44,789 bases of DNA from Acidimicrobiia bacterium (lineage in GTDB: Bacteria; Actinomycetota; Acidimicrobiia; Spongiisociales; ZC4RG35), in NCBI GenBank assembly GCA_026989215.1, contig JALSJV010000298.1, forward strand, positions 1 to 44,789, given 5' to 3'. The notes beneath the pieces are model-generated. The model made no database searches, was not told the DNA's origin, and was given only the letters and a program-made list of their open reading frames with translations. The translations under genes and the position numbers were made by a program. This document shows, piece after piece, positions 28,260 to 37,415 of the stretch (position 1 is its first letter; each line of letters begins with the position of its first letter).

Positions 28260-28550
28260 ATGACCACCATCAAGACCACATGCAGTCGGTGCGGCGACGT
28301 GGAGCTCACGCCCCATGACCTCGCCCTCGAGCTCGACCCCGGCGAGGATCGCGGAACCTACCGGTTCACCTGCCCGTCGTGCGGTGAGATCGAGCGGCGG
28401 CCCGCCAACGCCCGGGTCGTGAGCGTGCTGCTCGCCACCGGCGTCGTCTACGAGATCGTCCGCACCGACCCCATCACCGAAGACGAGATCGAGAGTTTCG
28501 TCTCCGCGCTCAACACCGAGCCCAACCCCTTCCGTCTGCTCACCCACTGA
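28260..28550 (+). CDS. Small zinc-ribbon protein
   Basis: MTTIKTTCSRCGDVELT...YRFTCPSCGEIERRPANARVVSVLLATGV; two CxxC knuckles. Confidence 0.75.
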   Translation: MTTIKTTCSRCGDVELTPHDLALELDPGEDRGTYRFTCPSCGEIERRPANARVVSVLLATGVVYEIVRTDPITEDEIESFVSALNTEPNPFRLLTH

Positions 28551-28654
28551 GCTCCGGCGACGCCCCGCCGGGATGAGGCATCCAGGGCGTGTCCGAGAGG
28601 ATGCGGCCTCGTCCCGCCGGGGCGCCGCCGCGTCCGGACCGTCGTCGTTACGCC

Positions 28655-28660
28655 TACCAT
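28655..28660 (+). promoter_or_regulatory. Putative -10 TACCAT of leaderless tat transcript
   Basis: 9 nt to ATG 28670. Confidence 0.4.
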
Positions 28661-28669
28661 TCTGGTGCG

Positions 28670-29146
28670 ATGCTCCAAGGTCCTGAGATCCTCGTCATCC
28701 TCCTCGTGGCCCTCGTCGTGTTCGGGCCCGAGCGCCTGCCCGAACTGGCGCGCAAACTGGGCCGCTGGACCAGTGAGCTCCGCCAGGCAGCCCGAGAGGT
28801 GCGGGCGGGACTCCAGGCGGAGGTCGACGCGGTGACCCAGGTCGCAGACGAGATCACCGGCCCGGTGAAGGAGGCCAAAGAGGCCCTGTCGGACGCGGCC
28901 GGGCCCGTCGCCGAGGTGAAGGACGCCCTCGACTCGGTGACGAAACCCCACCGCTGGGTCGGGCCCAAACCCCAATCCGGACCGAGTCCCGAGGATGCGA
29001 TGCGGGACCTGGAGGCGATCGAGGCAGGGCGTGCGACGACGATCGGCGAGCCCGAGACCGAGCCCACCGACGACGAACCGCCGAGCCCCGGATCGGACGA
29101 GGGAGAGGACGGCCCGGCGACCGACGGGGGTCCGGTGTCGGCATGA
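28670..29146 (+). CDS. Sec-independent translocase TatA/TatB family protein (TatB-like)
   Basis: ILVILLVALVVFGPERLPELARKLGRW plus long amphipathic helix and acidic tail. Confidence 0.9.
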   Translation: MLQGPEILVILLVALVVFGPERLPELARKLGRWTSELRQAAREVRAGLQAEVDAVTQVADEITGPVKEAKEALSDAAGPVAEVKDALDSVTKPHRWVGPKPQSGPSPEDAMRDLEAIEAGRATTIGEPETEPTDDEPPSPGSDEGEDGPATDGGPVSA

Positions 29147-29856
29147 CGGTGGACGAGCCGCAACCGATCCTCAGTCACCTCCAGGAGCTCCGGTGGCGGA
29201 TCGTCCGCTCGGCGGTGGCAGTCGTCGTCACGTCCCTCGTGTCCCTCATCTTCGCCGGGCGGATCAAGGACATCCTGGAGCGTCCCTACCAGGAGATCTG
29301 CCGGGACTGTGCGTTCCAGGTCCTCGGGGCGACCGAGCAGTTCTCCGTCCTGATGAAGATCGCCTTCTTCGGGGGCATCGTCCTCGCCAGCCCCTACGTT
29401 CTCTATCAGGCGTGGGCGTTCATCAGCCCCGCCCTCACCGCCAGGGAGCGCCGTTGGGCGATCCCGATCGTCTCCGCCTGCGCGGTCCTGTTCGCCCTGG
29501 GCGTCGCCTTCGGCTACTGGTCCCTGCCGCGCGGTCTCGACTTCCTCCTCAACATCTTCGAGGACGTGCGGACCGACCTGCGCCTGGTGGACTACTTCTC
29601 CTTCGCGATCCGTTTCCTCCTCGCCTTCGGACTGTCGTTCCTGTACCCGGTGTTCCTCTTCGCCGCCGCCGCGGCCGGGTTGATCACATCCGCCCAGCTC
29701 GCCCACGGCCGTCGTTGGGCCGTGCTCATCATCGTCACGGCCGCCGCCATCATCACCCCGACGGGTGATGCCCTCACGCTCACTCTGCTCTCGGTGCCCC
29801 TGTACCTCTTCTACGAGATCACGTACTGGCTGGTACGTCTGGTCCTCCACAAGTGA
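29143..29856 (+). CDS. tatC: Twin-arginine translocase subunit TatC
   Basis: SHLQELRWRIVRSAV, six TM segments, TPTGDALTLTLLSVPLYLFYEI. Confidence 0.96.
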   Translation: MTVDEPQPILSHLQELRWRIVRSAVAVVVTSLVSLIFAGRIKDILERPYQEICRDCAFQVLGATEQFSVLMKIAFFGGIVLASPYVLYQAWAFISPALTARERRWAIPIVSACAVLFALGVAFGYWSLPRGLDFLLNIFEDVRTDLRLVDYFSFAIRFLLAFGLSFLYPVFLFAAAAAGLITSAQLAHGRRWAVLIIVTAAAIITPTGDALTLTLLSVPLYLFYEITYWLVRLVLHK

Positions 29857-32369
29857 GCCTCACCGACTTCTTCGCCGGTCGACCGTTCCCTCCCGACCCG
29901 TTCCAGGAACAGGCGGGGAAGGCCCTGGAGGCGGGGCGCTCGGTGGTGGTGACGGCACCGACGGGAGCGGGCAAGACACTGGTGGCAGAGGCCGCGATCC
30001 ACCTCGCCCTCTCCGCCGGACGACGAGCCTTCTACACGACGCCGATCAAGGCCCTGTCGAACCAGAAATTCGCCGACCTCGTCGCCGAGCACGGCGCCAG
30101 GACCGTGGGGCTGCTCACCGGCGACAACGTCATCAACGCCGACGCCCGCGTCGTCGTGATGACGACCGAGGTGCTCCGCAACATGATCTACGCCGATGTG
30201 TCGGCCCTCGACGAGGTGGCGGTGGTGGTGCTCGACGAGGTGCACTACCTCCAGGACCCGTTTCGGGGAGCGGTGTGGGAGGAGGTCATCATCCACGCTC
30301 CCCGGCAGGTGCGGTTCGTCTGTCTGTCGGCGACGATCGCCAACGCCGAGGAGTTCGCCGCCTGGGTGAGGGAGCGCCGCGGACCCACCGACCTCATCGT
30401 CGCCGAAGAACGCCCCGTTCCCCTGGAGAGCCTCTATCTGATGGCGGACCGGTTCGGGCCCGAGCGTCTGCTCCTGCTCCCCACCTTCGTCAAGGCCGGG
30501 AATCGTCGGCGTCCCAACCCTCGGATCGAACGTCTCCTGCAGGCCGGCGCCCGGCGTCGGTTCACCACCCCTCGGCGCCTCGAGGTGGTGGAGCGGTTGG
30601 CGGCCGACGACCTGCTGCCCGCCATCTACTTCATCTTCTCCCGCGCCGGCTGCGACGCCGCGGCGTTGCGGATCCTGGAGTCGGGGATCCGGTTGACCAC
30701 CCCGGAGCAGCGGGAGCGGGCGCGTGCCGTCGCCGAGGCTCGGACCGCGCATCTCGACGACGAAGATCTGGCTTCGCTCGGCTACGGGCGGTGGTTGGCG
30801 ACCCTCGAAGCGGGGGCGGCGGCTCACCATGCGGGGCTGATCCCGGCCTTCAAGGAGGCGGTCGAGGAGCTGTTCGCGGCCGGTGACCTTCCGGTGGTCT
30901 TCGCGACCGAGACCCTGGCGTTGGGGATCAACATGCCCGCCCGTACCGTCGTGCTGGAGAGCCTCTCCAAGTTCGACGGGACCTCCCACCAGCTCCTCGA
31001 GCCGGGCGACTACACCCAGCTCACCGGGCGGGCAGGTCGGAGGGGGATCGACGTGGTCGGATACGGCATCGTCCTCCACTCGCGTTTCGTCCCCTTCGCC
31101 CAGGTCGCCCGCATCGCGTCGGTGGGGAGCCATCCGCTGAGATCGTCGTTCCGCCCGACGTACAACATGGCGGCGAACCTGGTCGCCAACTACCCGCAGT
31201 CCGCGGCGGAGGAGGTGCTGAAGGCCTCCTTCGCCCAGTTCCAACGTCGCCAGGCCCGGGAGCGGGCCGCGCGGACCCTGGCGCGATTGGAGCGACGCCT
31301 CGAAGCGGAGCTCGCCGACGCCGCGTGCGAACGGGGTTCGGTGGAGGAGTTCGCCCGCCTCCAGGATCGACCCCGGGAGGGGGATCTGGTGGCGACCCTG
31401 CATCCGGGCGACGTCATCGACGTGCCGGGGGGTCCCCGGGCCGGGAGGTTCGTCATCCTGCGACGCCTGGCCCGAGGTGACCGCGGCCCCCGGCTCTTGG
31501 CGCTGTCCACCTCCGGGAAGACCCAGACCCTGGGTCCGAGGGAGATCGTCCCCGGCACGAGGCGGATCGGCGTCCTCGACCTCCCCCGGCCCTACCGTCG
31601 AAAGGACCGCCGACTCGAACAGGATCTGCTTCGTCGGCTCCGCAAGGTCCCCCGGCAGCCCGCCGAACGTCCGTCCCGCAGACACATCGACCATCCGGTG
31701 GCGGCGTGTCCCGACGCCGAGGCTCATCTGGGGGCGCTCCGCCGAGCGCGACGGACGGCGCGACGGATCGAGCAGCTCCGCGCCGAGCTCGAAGGCTCCG
31801 ACGGCGGCCTCGTCGGGGAGTTCCGGAGGATCGAGGCGCTGCTGACCGCCTGGGGGTACCTGGAAGGCTGGTCGCTGACGGAACGAGGGCGACGGCTTCG
31901 GTTCGTCTACAACGAATCCGACCTCCTCGTCGCCGAGTGCTGTGAGCGCGGCCTCCTCTCGGACCTGGCGCCCGAGGAGCTGGCCGCCCTGGTGTCGGTG
32001 TTCGTGTACGAACCGCGCCGGGACGCCCCCGAGTCGGGGGAGCCCCCCACCGAGGAGGTGGCGGTCCGCTGGAGCGCCATCGAGGCCCTGTGGGAGGAGC
32101 TCACCCGCGACGAGGTCGCCCATCGACTGCCCGCCACCCGCCGCCCCGAGCCGGGCTTCATGCCTCTGGCCTTCGAGTGGGCGGCCGGGTCGTCGCTGGA
32201 GGAATTGGAGACCGGCCCCCTGGCCGCCGGGGACTTCGTCCGTGTCATGCGCCAGCTCGCCGACCTGCTCCGTCAGCTTCGAGATGCCTACCCCGACCTC
32301 GCCTCGCCGGCGCGTGCCGCGCTGGAGCAGGTGGACCGCGGGGTGGTGGCGGCCCAGGGGGTCGGATGA
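29853..32369 (+). CDS. helY: DEVH-box superfamily 2 RNA helicase (HelY/Mtr4/Ski2-like)
   Basis: TAPTGAGKTLVAE, DEVHYLQD, LSATIANAEEFA, FATETLALGINMPARTVV, QLTGRAGRRGID. Confidence 0.93.
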   Translation: MSLTDFFAGRPFPPDPFQEQAGKALEAGRSVVVTAPTGAGKTLVAEAAIHLALSAGRRAFYTTPIKALSNQKFADLVAEHGARTVGLLTGDNVINADARVVVMTTEVLRNMIYADVSALDEVAVVVLDEVHYLQDPFRGAVWEEVIIHAPRQVRFVCLSATIANAEEFAAWVRERRGPTDLIVAEERPVPLESLYLMADRFGPERLLLLPTFVKAGNRRRPNPRIERLLQAGARRRFTTPRRLEVVERLAADDLLPAIYFIFSRAGCDAAALRILESGIRLTTPEQRERARAVAEARTAHLDDEDLASLGYGRWLATLEAGAAAHHAGLIPAFKEAVEELFAAGDLPVVFATETLALGINMPARTVVLESLSKFDGTSHQLLEPGDYTQLTGRAGRRGIDVVGYGIVLHSRFVPFAQVARIASVGSHPLRSSFRPTYNMAANLVANYPQSAAEEVLKASFAQFQRRQARERAARTLARLERRLEAELADAACERGSVEEFARLQDRPREGDLVATLHPGDVIDVPGGPRAGRFVILRRLARGDRGPRLLALSTSGKTQTLGPREIVPGTRRIGVLDLPRPYRRKDRRLEQDLLRRLRKVPRQPAERPSRRHIDHPVAACPDAEAHLGALRRARRTARRIEQLRAELEGSDGGLVGEFRRIEALLTAWGYLEGWSLTERGRRLRFVYNESDLLVAECCERGLLSDLAPEELAALVSVFVYEPRRDAPESGEPPTEEVAVRWSAIEALWEELTRDEVAHRLPATRRPEPGFMPLAFEWAAGSSLEELETGPLAAGDFVRVMRQLADLLRQLRDAYPDLASPARAALEQVDRGVVAAQGVG

Positions 32370-33247
32370 GGGAGTGGGTGGTGCTGGTGAATCCGTACGC
32401 CGGACGCCGTCCGGTGGCCCTCGAACGGGTGGAGGATGCCCTCGGGCGGGCGGGGGTGGTCGCCCGGGTGGAAGAGGTCGACGGCCGGGAGGAGATGCGG
32501 GACGCGGTGACGGCGGTCTCCGGCTCCGGATTCCGCCTGGCGGTGGTGGGCGGTGACGGCACGGTGAGCCTGGCCGTCGACGCGTTGCTGGCGTCGGGGC
32601 TGTCGGAGCCGCCCCTCGTCGGCGTGCTCCCCACCGGGACGGGGTGTGACCTCCTCCGGATGTTCGGTATCCCCCAGGACCTGGAGCCGGCGGCCCGGCA
32701 CCTGCTCGGCGACTCCGAGTACCTCCTCGACGTGGGACTCTTGGAGGGCGAGTGGGGACGCCGCAGGTTCGTGAACGTCGCCCAGGCCGGTGCCGGGGCG
32801 GCGGCCGCCGAGACCGCACCGCGGCTGCCCCGGATCCTCGGATCCGCCAGGTATTCCCTGGCCTTCGCCGCCCGCCTCCCCCGATTCCCGGCCTGCGACG
32901 TGGAGCTGGTCGCGCCCGGCTGGGAGTTCCGGGGCCGGGCCCTGGCGGCGATCTTCGCCAACGCCCAGTTCTTCGCCGGCGGCTGGAACGTGGCGCCCAA
33001 GGCGAGCGTGGTCGATGGCCTCCTCGACGTCCAGGTCTTCCAGGCCACCAAGTCCGAGGCGCCGGGGCTGGTGCCGAAGATCGTGAAAGGGGTGCACCTG
33101 GGCCACCACGCCGTCCGACGCCGCAGCCTGGGCAGTTTTCGGCTCGCCACCGACGTCCCCTGGCCGGTGGAAGTGGACGGCGACCCCGTGGGGACGACAC
33201 CGATCAGCGGCAGCGTCGACCGTGGGGCGGTACGGTTGAAGATCTGA
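32366..33247 (+). CDS. Diacylglycerol/sphingosine kinase family lipid kinase
   Basis: VNPYAGRRP, VVGGDGTVSLAVDALL, GVLPTGTGCDLLRMFGI. Confidence 0.9.
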   Translation: MREWVVLVNPYAGRRPVALERVEDALGRAGVVARVEEVDGREEMRDAVTAVSGSGFRLAVVGGDGTVSLAVDALLASGLSEPPLVGVLPTGTGCDLLRMFGIPQDLEPAARHLLGDSEYLLDVGLLEGEWGRRRFVNVAQAGAGAAAAETAPRLPRILGSARYSLAFAARLPRFPACDVELVAPGWEFRGRALAAIFANAQFFAGGWNVAPKASVVDGLLDVQVFQATKSEAPGLVPKIVKGVHLGHHAVRRRSLGSFRLATDVPWPVEVDGDPVGTTPISGSVDRGAVRLKI

Positions 33248-33269
33248 ACGCGACGCGGCGCGGTGCGCG

Positions 33270-33275
33270 TATACT
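33270..33275 (+). promoter_or_regulatory. Putative -10 TATACT upstream of the DUF4193-like gene
   Basis: Near-consensus hexamer 25 nt upstream of ATG 33301. Confidence 0.6.
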
Positions 33276-33300
33276 CCCGCCGCCCGAGACGATACGGCCC

Positions 33301-33702
33301 ATGACCACCGAACCAGATCGAACCGAGATCGACATGGTCGAACCCGAGCTCGAGGAGGAGCTCGAAGACGACGTCCTGGTCGACGACGAGTACGTCGCCG
33401 ACGTGGACGTCACCGAGCTCGACGTCGAGGACGACGACGGCGAGGTCGACGAGGACGCCGACGAGGCCCTCGACGAGCTCGAGGCGGAGGAGCTGGAGCT
33501 CCTCGACGAGGAGATCGCCGAGACCCTCCCCGTCGACGAGGTGGAGGAGCTCCGGGCGATCCGCCGCGAAGAGCTCACCATGAACGTGGACGCCGAGTCG
33601 CCCCGAGAGGACGAGTTCGTCTGCCAGTCGTGTTTCCTGGTGAAGCGGATCAGCCAGCTCGCCAACCGGCGGAAGATGATCTGCGCCGACTGTGCGCTCT
33701 GA
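33301..33702 (+). CDS. DUF4193-like protein: very acidic N-terminus plus C-terminal four-Cys zinc ribbon
   Basis: About 75 residues dominated by D/E, then FVCQSCFLVKRISQLANRRKMICADCAL. Confidence 0.82.
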   Translation: MTTEPDRTEIDMVEPELEEELEDDVLVDDEYVADVDVTELDVEDDDGEVDEDADEALDELEAEELELLDEEIAETLPVDEVEELRAIRREELTMNVDAESPREDEFVCQSCFLVKRISQLANRRKMICADCAL

Positions 33703-34423
33703 CCGGGTCGCCGTCGTCGTCCCGACGTACAACGAGCGCGACAACCTCCCCGACCTCGTGACGGCGATCCGAGCTCGGGGATACCGGGTGCTGATCGTGG
33801 ACGACGCCTCACCCGACGGGACGGGGGAGCTGGCCGACGAGCTGGCCCGATCCGATCCCGGTGTGGAGGTGCTCCATCGCCCACGCAAGGAGGGGCTCGG
33901 ACCGGCCTACGCCGCGGGGTTCGACCGGGTCCTCTCCGAAGGCGCCGACGTCGTCGTCGAGATGGACGCCGACTTCTCCCACGACCCGGCGGATCTTCCC
34001 CGACTCGTGGCCGCCATCGACGCGGGGGCCGACCTCGCCATCGGATCCCGGTACGTCGCGGGCGGGGCCACTCCCGACTGGCCGCTGCTGCGGCGCTGGA
34101 TCTCGCGGGGCGGCAACCTGTACGCGCGGGCGATGCTGGGCATCCCGATCCGGGACGCCACCGCCGGGTTCCGGGCGTTCACCGCCGACGCCCTCCGTTC
34201 GCTTCCCTACCGGAGCGCCCGGGCGTCCGGCTACGGGTTCCAGGTGGAGATGGCCTGGCGGGCGGTGAGCCGGGGGATGCGGATCGTGGAGGTCCCCATC
34301 GTCTTCCGAGACCGGCGGGTCGGGCAGTCGAAGATGGGCATCGGGATCGTCGCCGAGGCGATGTGGCTCGTCACCCGGTGGGGCATCTCCCGGATCTTCG
34401 GAAGGCTAGCCTCCCGGCGATGA
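33692..34423 (+). CDS. GT2 polyprenol-phosphate mannosyltransferase (DPM1-like)
   Basis: VVVPTYNERDNLPDLV, LIVDDASPDGT, MDADFSHDP, VEVPIVFRDRRVGQSKM. Confidence 0.93.
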   Translation: MRSDRVAVVVPTYNERDNLPDLVTAIRARGYRVLIVDDASPDGTGELADELARSDPGVEVLHRPRKEGLGPAYAAGFDRVLSEGADVVVEMDADFSHDPADLPRLVAAIDAGADLAIGSRYVAGGATPDWPLLRRWISRGGNLYARAMLGIPIRDATAGFRAFTADALRSLPYRSARASGYGFQVEMAWRAVSRGMRIVEVPIVFRDRRVGQSKMGIGIVAEAMWLVTRWGISRIFGRLASRR

Positions 34424-34899
34424 TCCCCGTCGCGACTCGCCACGCCACCCCTGCCGACCTGGAACTCCTCGTGCGCCTCTACCGCGATCTGGAGGCGGAG
34501 ATGAGCGGGCTCTCGGCGATGTGGCCCCTCGCCGAAGGGCTCCCCGAACCGGTGGAGGACGCCTTCGAGACGATGCTGGCCGACCCCGACGTCGTGGTCC
34601 TGGTCGGGGAGATCGACCGAGCCGGGGTCGGGTTCCTGGTGGCACGGGTCGCCGGGCTCCTGCCCCAGGCGGGAGGGGAGCGGAGGGGGGTGATCCCCTT
34701 CGTCTTCGTGGAGGGGGAGGCCCGGGGGGTGGGGGTCGGGGAGGCATTGCTGGAGGCGGCCCTCGACGAGCTCCGGGGGCGCGGGATCAGACGGTTCGAC
34801 GCCCACGTCCTCCCCGGTCACCGCCTGGCGAAGAACTTCTTCGAATCGGGAGGATTCGCGGCACGGTCCATCATCATGTACCACGAGGATGCGCCATGA
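34420..34899 (+). CDS. GNAT family N-acetyltransferase
   Basis: VFVEGEARGVGVGEALLEAALDELRGRGIRRFDAHVLPGH...FFESGGF. Confidence 0.85.
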   Translation: MIPVATRHATPADLELLVRLYRDLEAEMSGLSAMWPLAEGLPEPVEDAFETMLADPDVVVLVGEIDRAGVGFLVARVAGLLPQAGGERRGVIPFVFVEGEARGVGVGEALLEAALDELRGRGIRRFDAHVLPGHRLAKNFFESGGFAARSIIMYHEDAP

Positions 34900-35309
34900 C
34901 CGCGGCGGGGAGCCATCCGATCCCGGGCGTGGGGGTGGCGGTCGTCCGCGCCGACACCATTCTCCTCGTCCGCCGGGGACGGGGGGCCCTGGCGGGGTCA
35001 TGGGCGGTCCCCGGTGGCAAGGTACGGTGGGGTGAGACGATGCGCGAGGCGGCCCGGCGGGAGGCGCGCGAGGAGACGGGGATCGACGTCGACGTCGGCG
35101 AGGTGCTGTGGGTCGGAGACGCCATCGGACCCGGCGACCCGCCCGCGTGGCACTACACGCTCGTCGACTTCCGCGCCACGCCGGTCGGCGGGCGTCTGCT
35201 CGCCGGCGACGACGCCGCCGAGGTGGCGTGGGTGCCCCTCGACGAGGTCCGGCGTCTTCCCCTGACACCGACGATGCCCGATCTCTTGGAGGCCCTCGAT
35301 GGTCGGTGA
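34896..35309 (+). CDS. Nudix hydrolase
   Basis: GGKVRWGETMREAARREAREETGI Nudix box. Confidence 0.93.
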   Translation: MTAAGSHPIPGVGVAVVRADTILLVRRGRGALAGSWAVPGGKVRWGETMREAARREAREETGIDVDVGEVLWVGDAIGPGDPPAWHYTLVDFRATPVGGRLLAGDDAAEVAWVPLDEVRRLPLTPTMPDLLEALDGR

Positions 35310-36660
35310 GGGCGACGCGACCGCGATCCCCGAGGTCGCCGAGCTGTGCCGACGGCTCATCAGGAACGCCTGCGTCAACGACGGCAGCCCCGAGAGCGGA
35401 CAGGAGTGGCGCTCCACCGACACCCTGGCCGAGTATTTCGGGAGGGGAGGCGAGCCGTTCGAACCGGCACCCGGGAGGCGATCGGTCCTCTACCGGGTCC
35501 CCGGGCGTGATCCGGCCGCACCCCGGCTCATGCTGATGGGCCACACCGACGTCGTGCCGGTGAACGAAGAGAGCTGGTCGGTCGATCCCTTCGGCGGGGA
35601 GATCGTCGACGGCTTCCTCTGGGGGCGCGGGGCCGTCGACATGCTGAACCTCACCGCGGCGATGGCCGTCGTCTTCAAGCCCTACCTGACCGGTGAGCGG
35701 GATCCACTTCCGGGAGACCTCTTGTACCTGGCGGTGGCGGACGAAGAGGCGGCGGGTCGTCTCGGCGCCCAGCCCCTGGTGGCGGAGCGGTGGGATCTGG
35801 TCGGCTGTGAGTACCTTCTGACCGAGATCGCCTACCCGCCCCTCGACGTCGGCGAGGAGCGGGGCTATCCGGTCTCGGTGGGGGAGAAGGGTCCCTTCTG
35901 GACGGCGCTGCGGACGTCGGGCACTCCCGGACACGGGAGCCAGCCCTTCGGACGGGAGAACGCCTTGGCCGCCCTCACCGAGGGTGTCGCCGGGCTCTTC
36001 CACACCCCAGCCCCGGTGGCGATCACCCCGATCTGGGAGGAGTTCGTCAGGTCGCTCGGGCTCCCCCCGGACCAGGTCGAAGCTCTCTGCGACCCGGACC
36101 GCGTCGATGCCGAGATCGAGCGGCTCGCGGCGACGGACGTACGCTGGGCCTCGTACGTCCATGCCTGCACCCACATGACGGTGAGCCCGAACGTCGTCCG
36201 GGGCGGGACCAAGGCCAACGTGATCCCCGACCGGGCGGAGGCGGAGGTGGACGTCCGTGCCCTGCCGGGGATGGACCGAGAGGATGTGGACCAGCATCTC
36301 CGCAAGGCGATGGGCTCGGCCGGAGCGCGCATCGAGCTGGTCCCGGTCGCCGACCACGTCGCCAACTGGTCGCCCCGTCCCAATCCCCTGTGGGAGGCGG
36401 TGGTGGACGCCACCGAAGACCTCACCGGATCCCGCAACGTGGTGCCGACCCTGATGCCCGCCACGACCGACGCCCGCTTCTTCCGGGACCGGGGGACGAT
36501 CGCCTACGGCGCCGGGCTGTTCGACACCTCGATCCGGTTCGCAGATTTCCTCGCCATGTTCCACGGGAACGACGAACGGATCTCCATCGCCTCCCTCGAG
36601 CTGACCGTCGCATTCCTCGACCGGACGCTCCAGCGGTTCGCGGAGGCGGTCGGAGGATGA
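35299..36660 (+). CDS. M20 family metallopeptidase/hydrolase
   Basis: LMLMGHTDVVPVNEESWSVDPFGGEIVDGFLWGRGAVDM, VADEEAAG. Confidence 0.92.
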   Translation: MVGEGDATAIPEVAELCRRLIRNACVNDGSPESGQEWRSTDTLAEYFGRGGEPFEPAPGRRSVLYRVPGRDPAAPRLMLMGHTDVVPVNEESWSVDPFGGEIVDGFLWGRGAVDMLNLTAAMAVVFKPYLTGERDPLPGDLLYLAVADEEAAGRLGAQPLVAERWDLVGCEYLLTEIAYPPLDVGEERGYPVSVGEKGPFWTALRTSGTPGHGSQPFGRENALAALTEGVAGLFHTPAPVAITPIWEEFVRSLGLPPDQVEALCDPDRVDAEIERLAATDVRWASYVHACTHMTVSPNVVRGGTKANVIPDRAEAEVDVRALPGMDREDVDQHLRKAMGSAGARIELVPVADHVANWSPRPNPLWEAVVDATEDLTGSRNVVPTLMPATTDARFFRDRGTIAYGAGLFDTSIRFADFLAMFHGNDERISIASLELTVAFLDRTLQRFAEAVGG

Positions 36661-37415
36661 CCGGCACCGTCGTCTGCGACCTCGACGGGGTCGTCTACCG
36701 GGGAGGTCGGGCCGTCGACGGAGCGGGCGAGGCCCTGGCGGAGCTCGAGCGTCGGGGCTGGCGCATCCTGTTCTGCACCAACAACTCCACCCGCACCCGG
36801 GCTGCGGTCGCCCGGCGGATCGCCGAGCTGGCCGGGTATCCGGCGCGGGTCGACCAGGTCGTGGGTTCGGCCGAGGCGGCCGCCGCCCTCCTCGCCGCGC
36901 AGCGGCCGCCGACCTACGTCCTCGGCGGCGACGGGATCCGCGAGGCCCTCCGGGCGGCGAAGATCCCCGAGGTCGCCGACGCCGAGGGGGCGGAGGCGGT
37001 CGTGGTCGGGTTGGCCACCGACTGCGACTACGCCGCCCTGGCGACCGCCGCCTCCGCGGTCCGAAGAGGTGCGCGGTTCGTCGCCACCAACGCCGACCCG
37101 ACCTTCCCGGCCGAGGAGGAGTTGCTGCCCGGCGCCGGTGCGATCCTGGCGGCGGTGGAGACGGCGGCCGGATGTCGGGCGGAGGTGGCGGGAAAACCCC
37201 ACGATCCGATCCGGCGCCTCCTCCGGAGCCGGGTGGGACCGGGGCCCGTCTGGGTGGTGGGGGACCGTGAGGACACCGACCTGGAGCTGGCTCGGGCCGA
37301 GGGCTGGACGGCGGTGCTCGTCCTCACGGGAGCGACCTCCCGACCCGACGAGCTGGTGAGGCCGGCCGACCTGGTCCTCGACTCGTTGGCGGCCCTCGCC
37401 GATCACATCGGGTAG
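36657..37415 (+). CDS. HAD-IIA family phosphatase (NagD-like)
   Basis: VVCDLDGVVYRGGRAV, FCTNNSTRTR, VVGDREDTDLELARAEGW. Confidence 0.92.
   Translation: MTGTVVCDLDGVVYRGGRAVDGAGEALAELERRGWRILFCTNNSTRTRAAVARRIAELAGYPARVDQVVGSAEAAAALLAAQRPPTYVLGGDGIREALRAAKIPEVADAEGAEAVVVGLATDCDYAALATAASAVRRGARFVATNADPTFPAEEELLPGAGAILAAVETAAGCRAEVAGKPHDPIRRLLRSRVGPGPVWVVGDREDTDLELARAEGWTAVLVLTGATSRPDELVRPADLVLDSLAALADHIG

Noticed and set aside
29811-33200. 1129-aa minus-strand ORF, and other long antisense ORFs (7767-9611, 24833-26830, 20326-21825, 11446-12771 and similar)
   Set aside because: They lie antisense to strongly identified genes (helY, uvrC, pafA, arc, pgk), have low-complexity R/P/G/H/E-rich translations and no family motifs; expected shadow ORFs of a high-GC codon pattern.
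33331-33540. GAC/GAG-rich tract looking like a simple repeat or array
   Set aside because: It is the D/E-rich coding part of the DUF4193-like protein; no fixed period or repeat-spacer structure, so not a CRISPR or satellite.
34407-34412. TAGCCT as a leaderless promoter for the GNAT gene
   Set aside because: It lies inside the upstream GT2 coding sequence and the genes already overlap by ATGA; a chance hexamer is likely.
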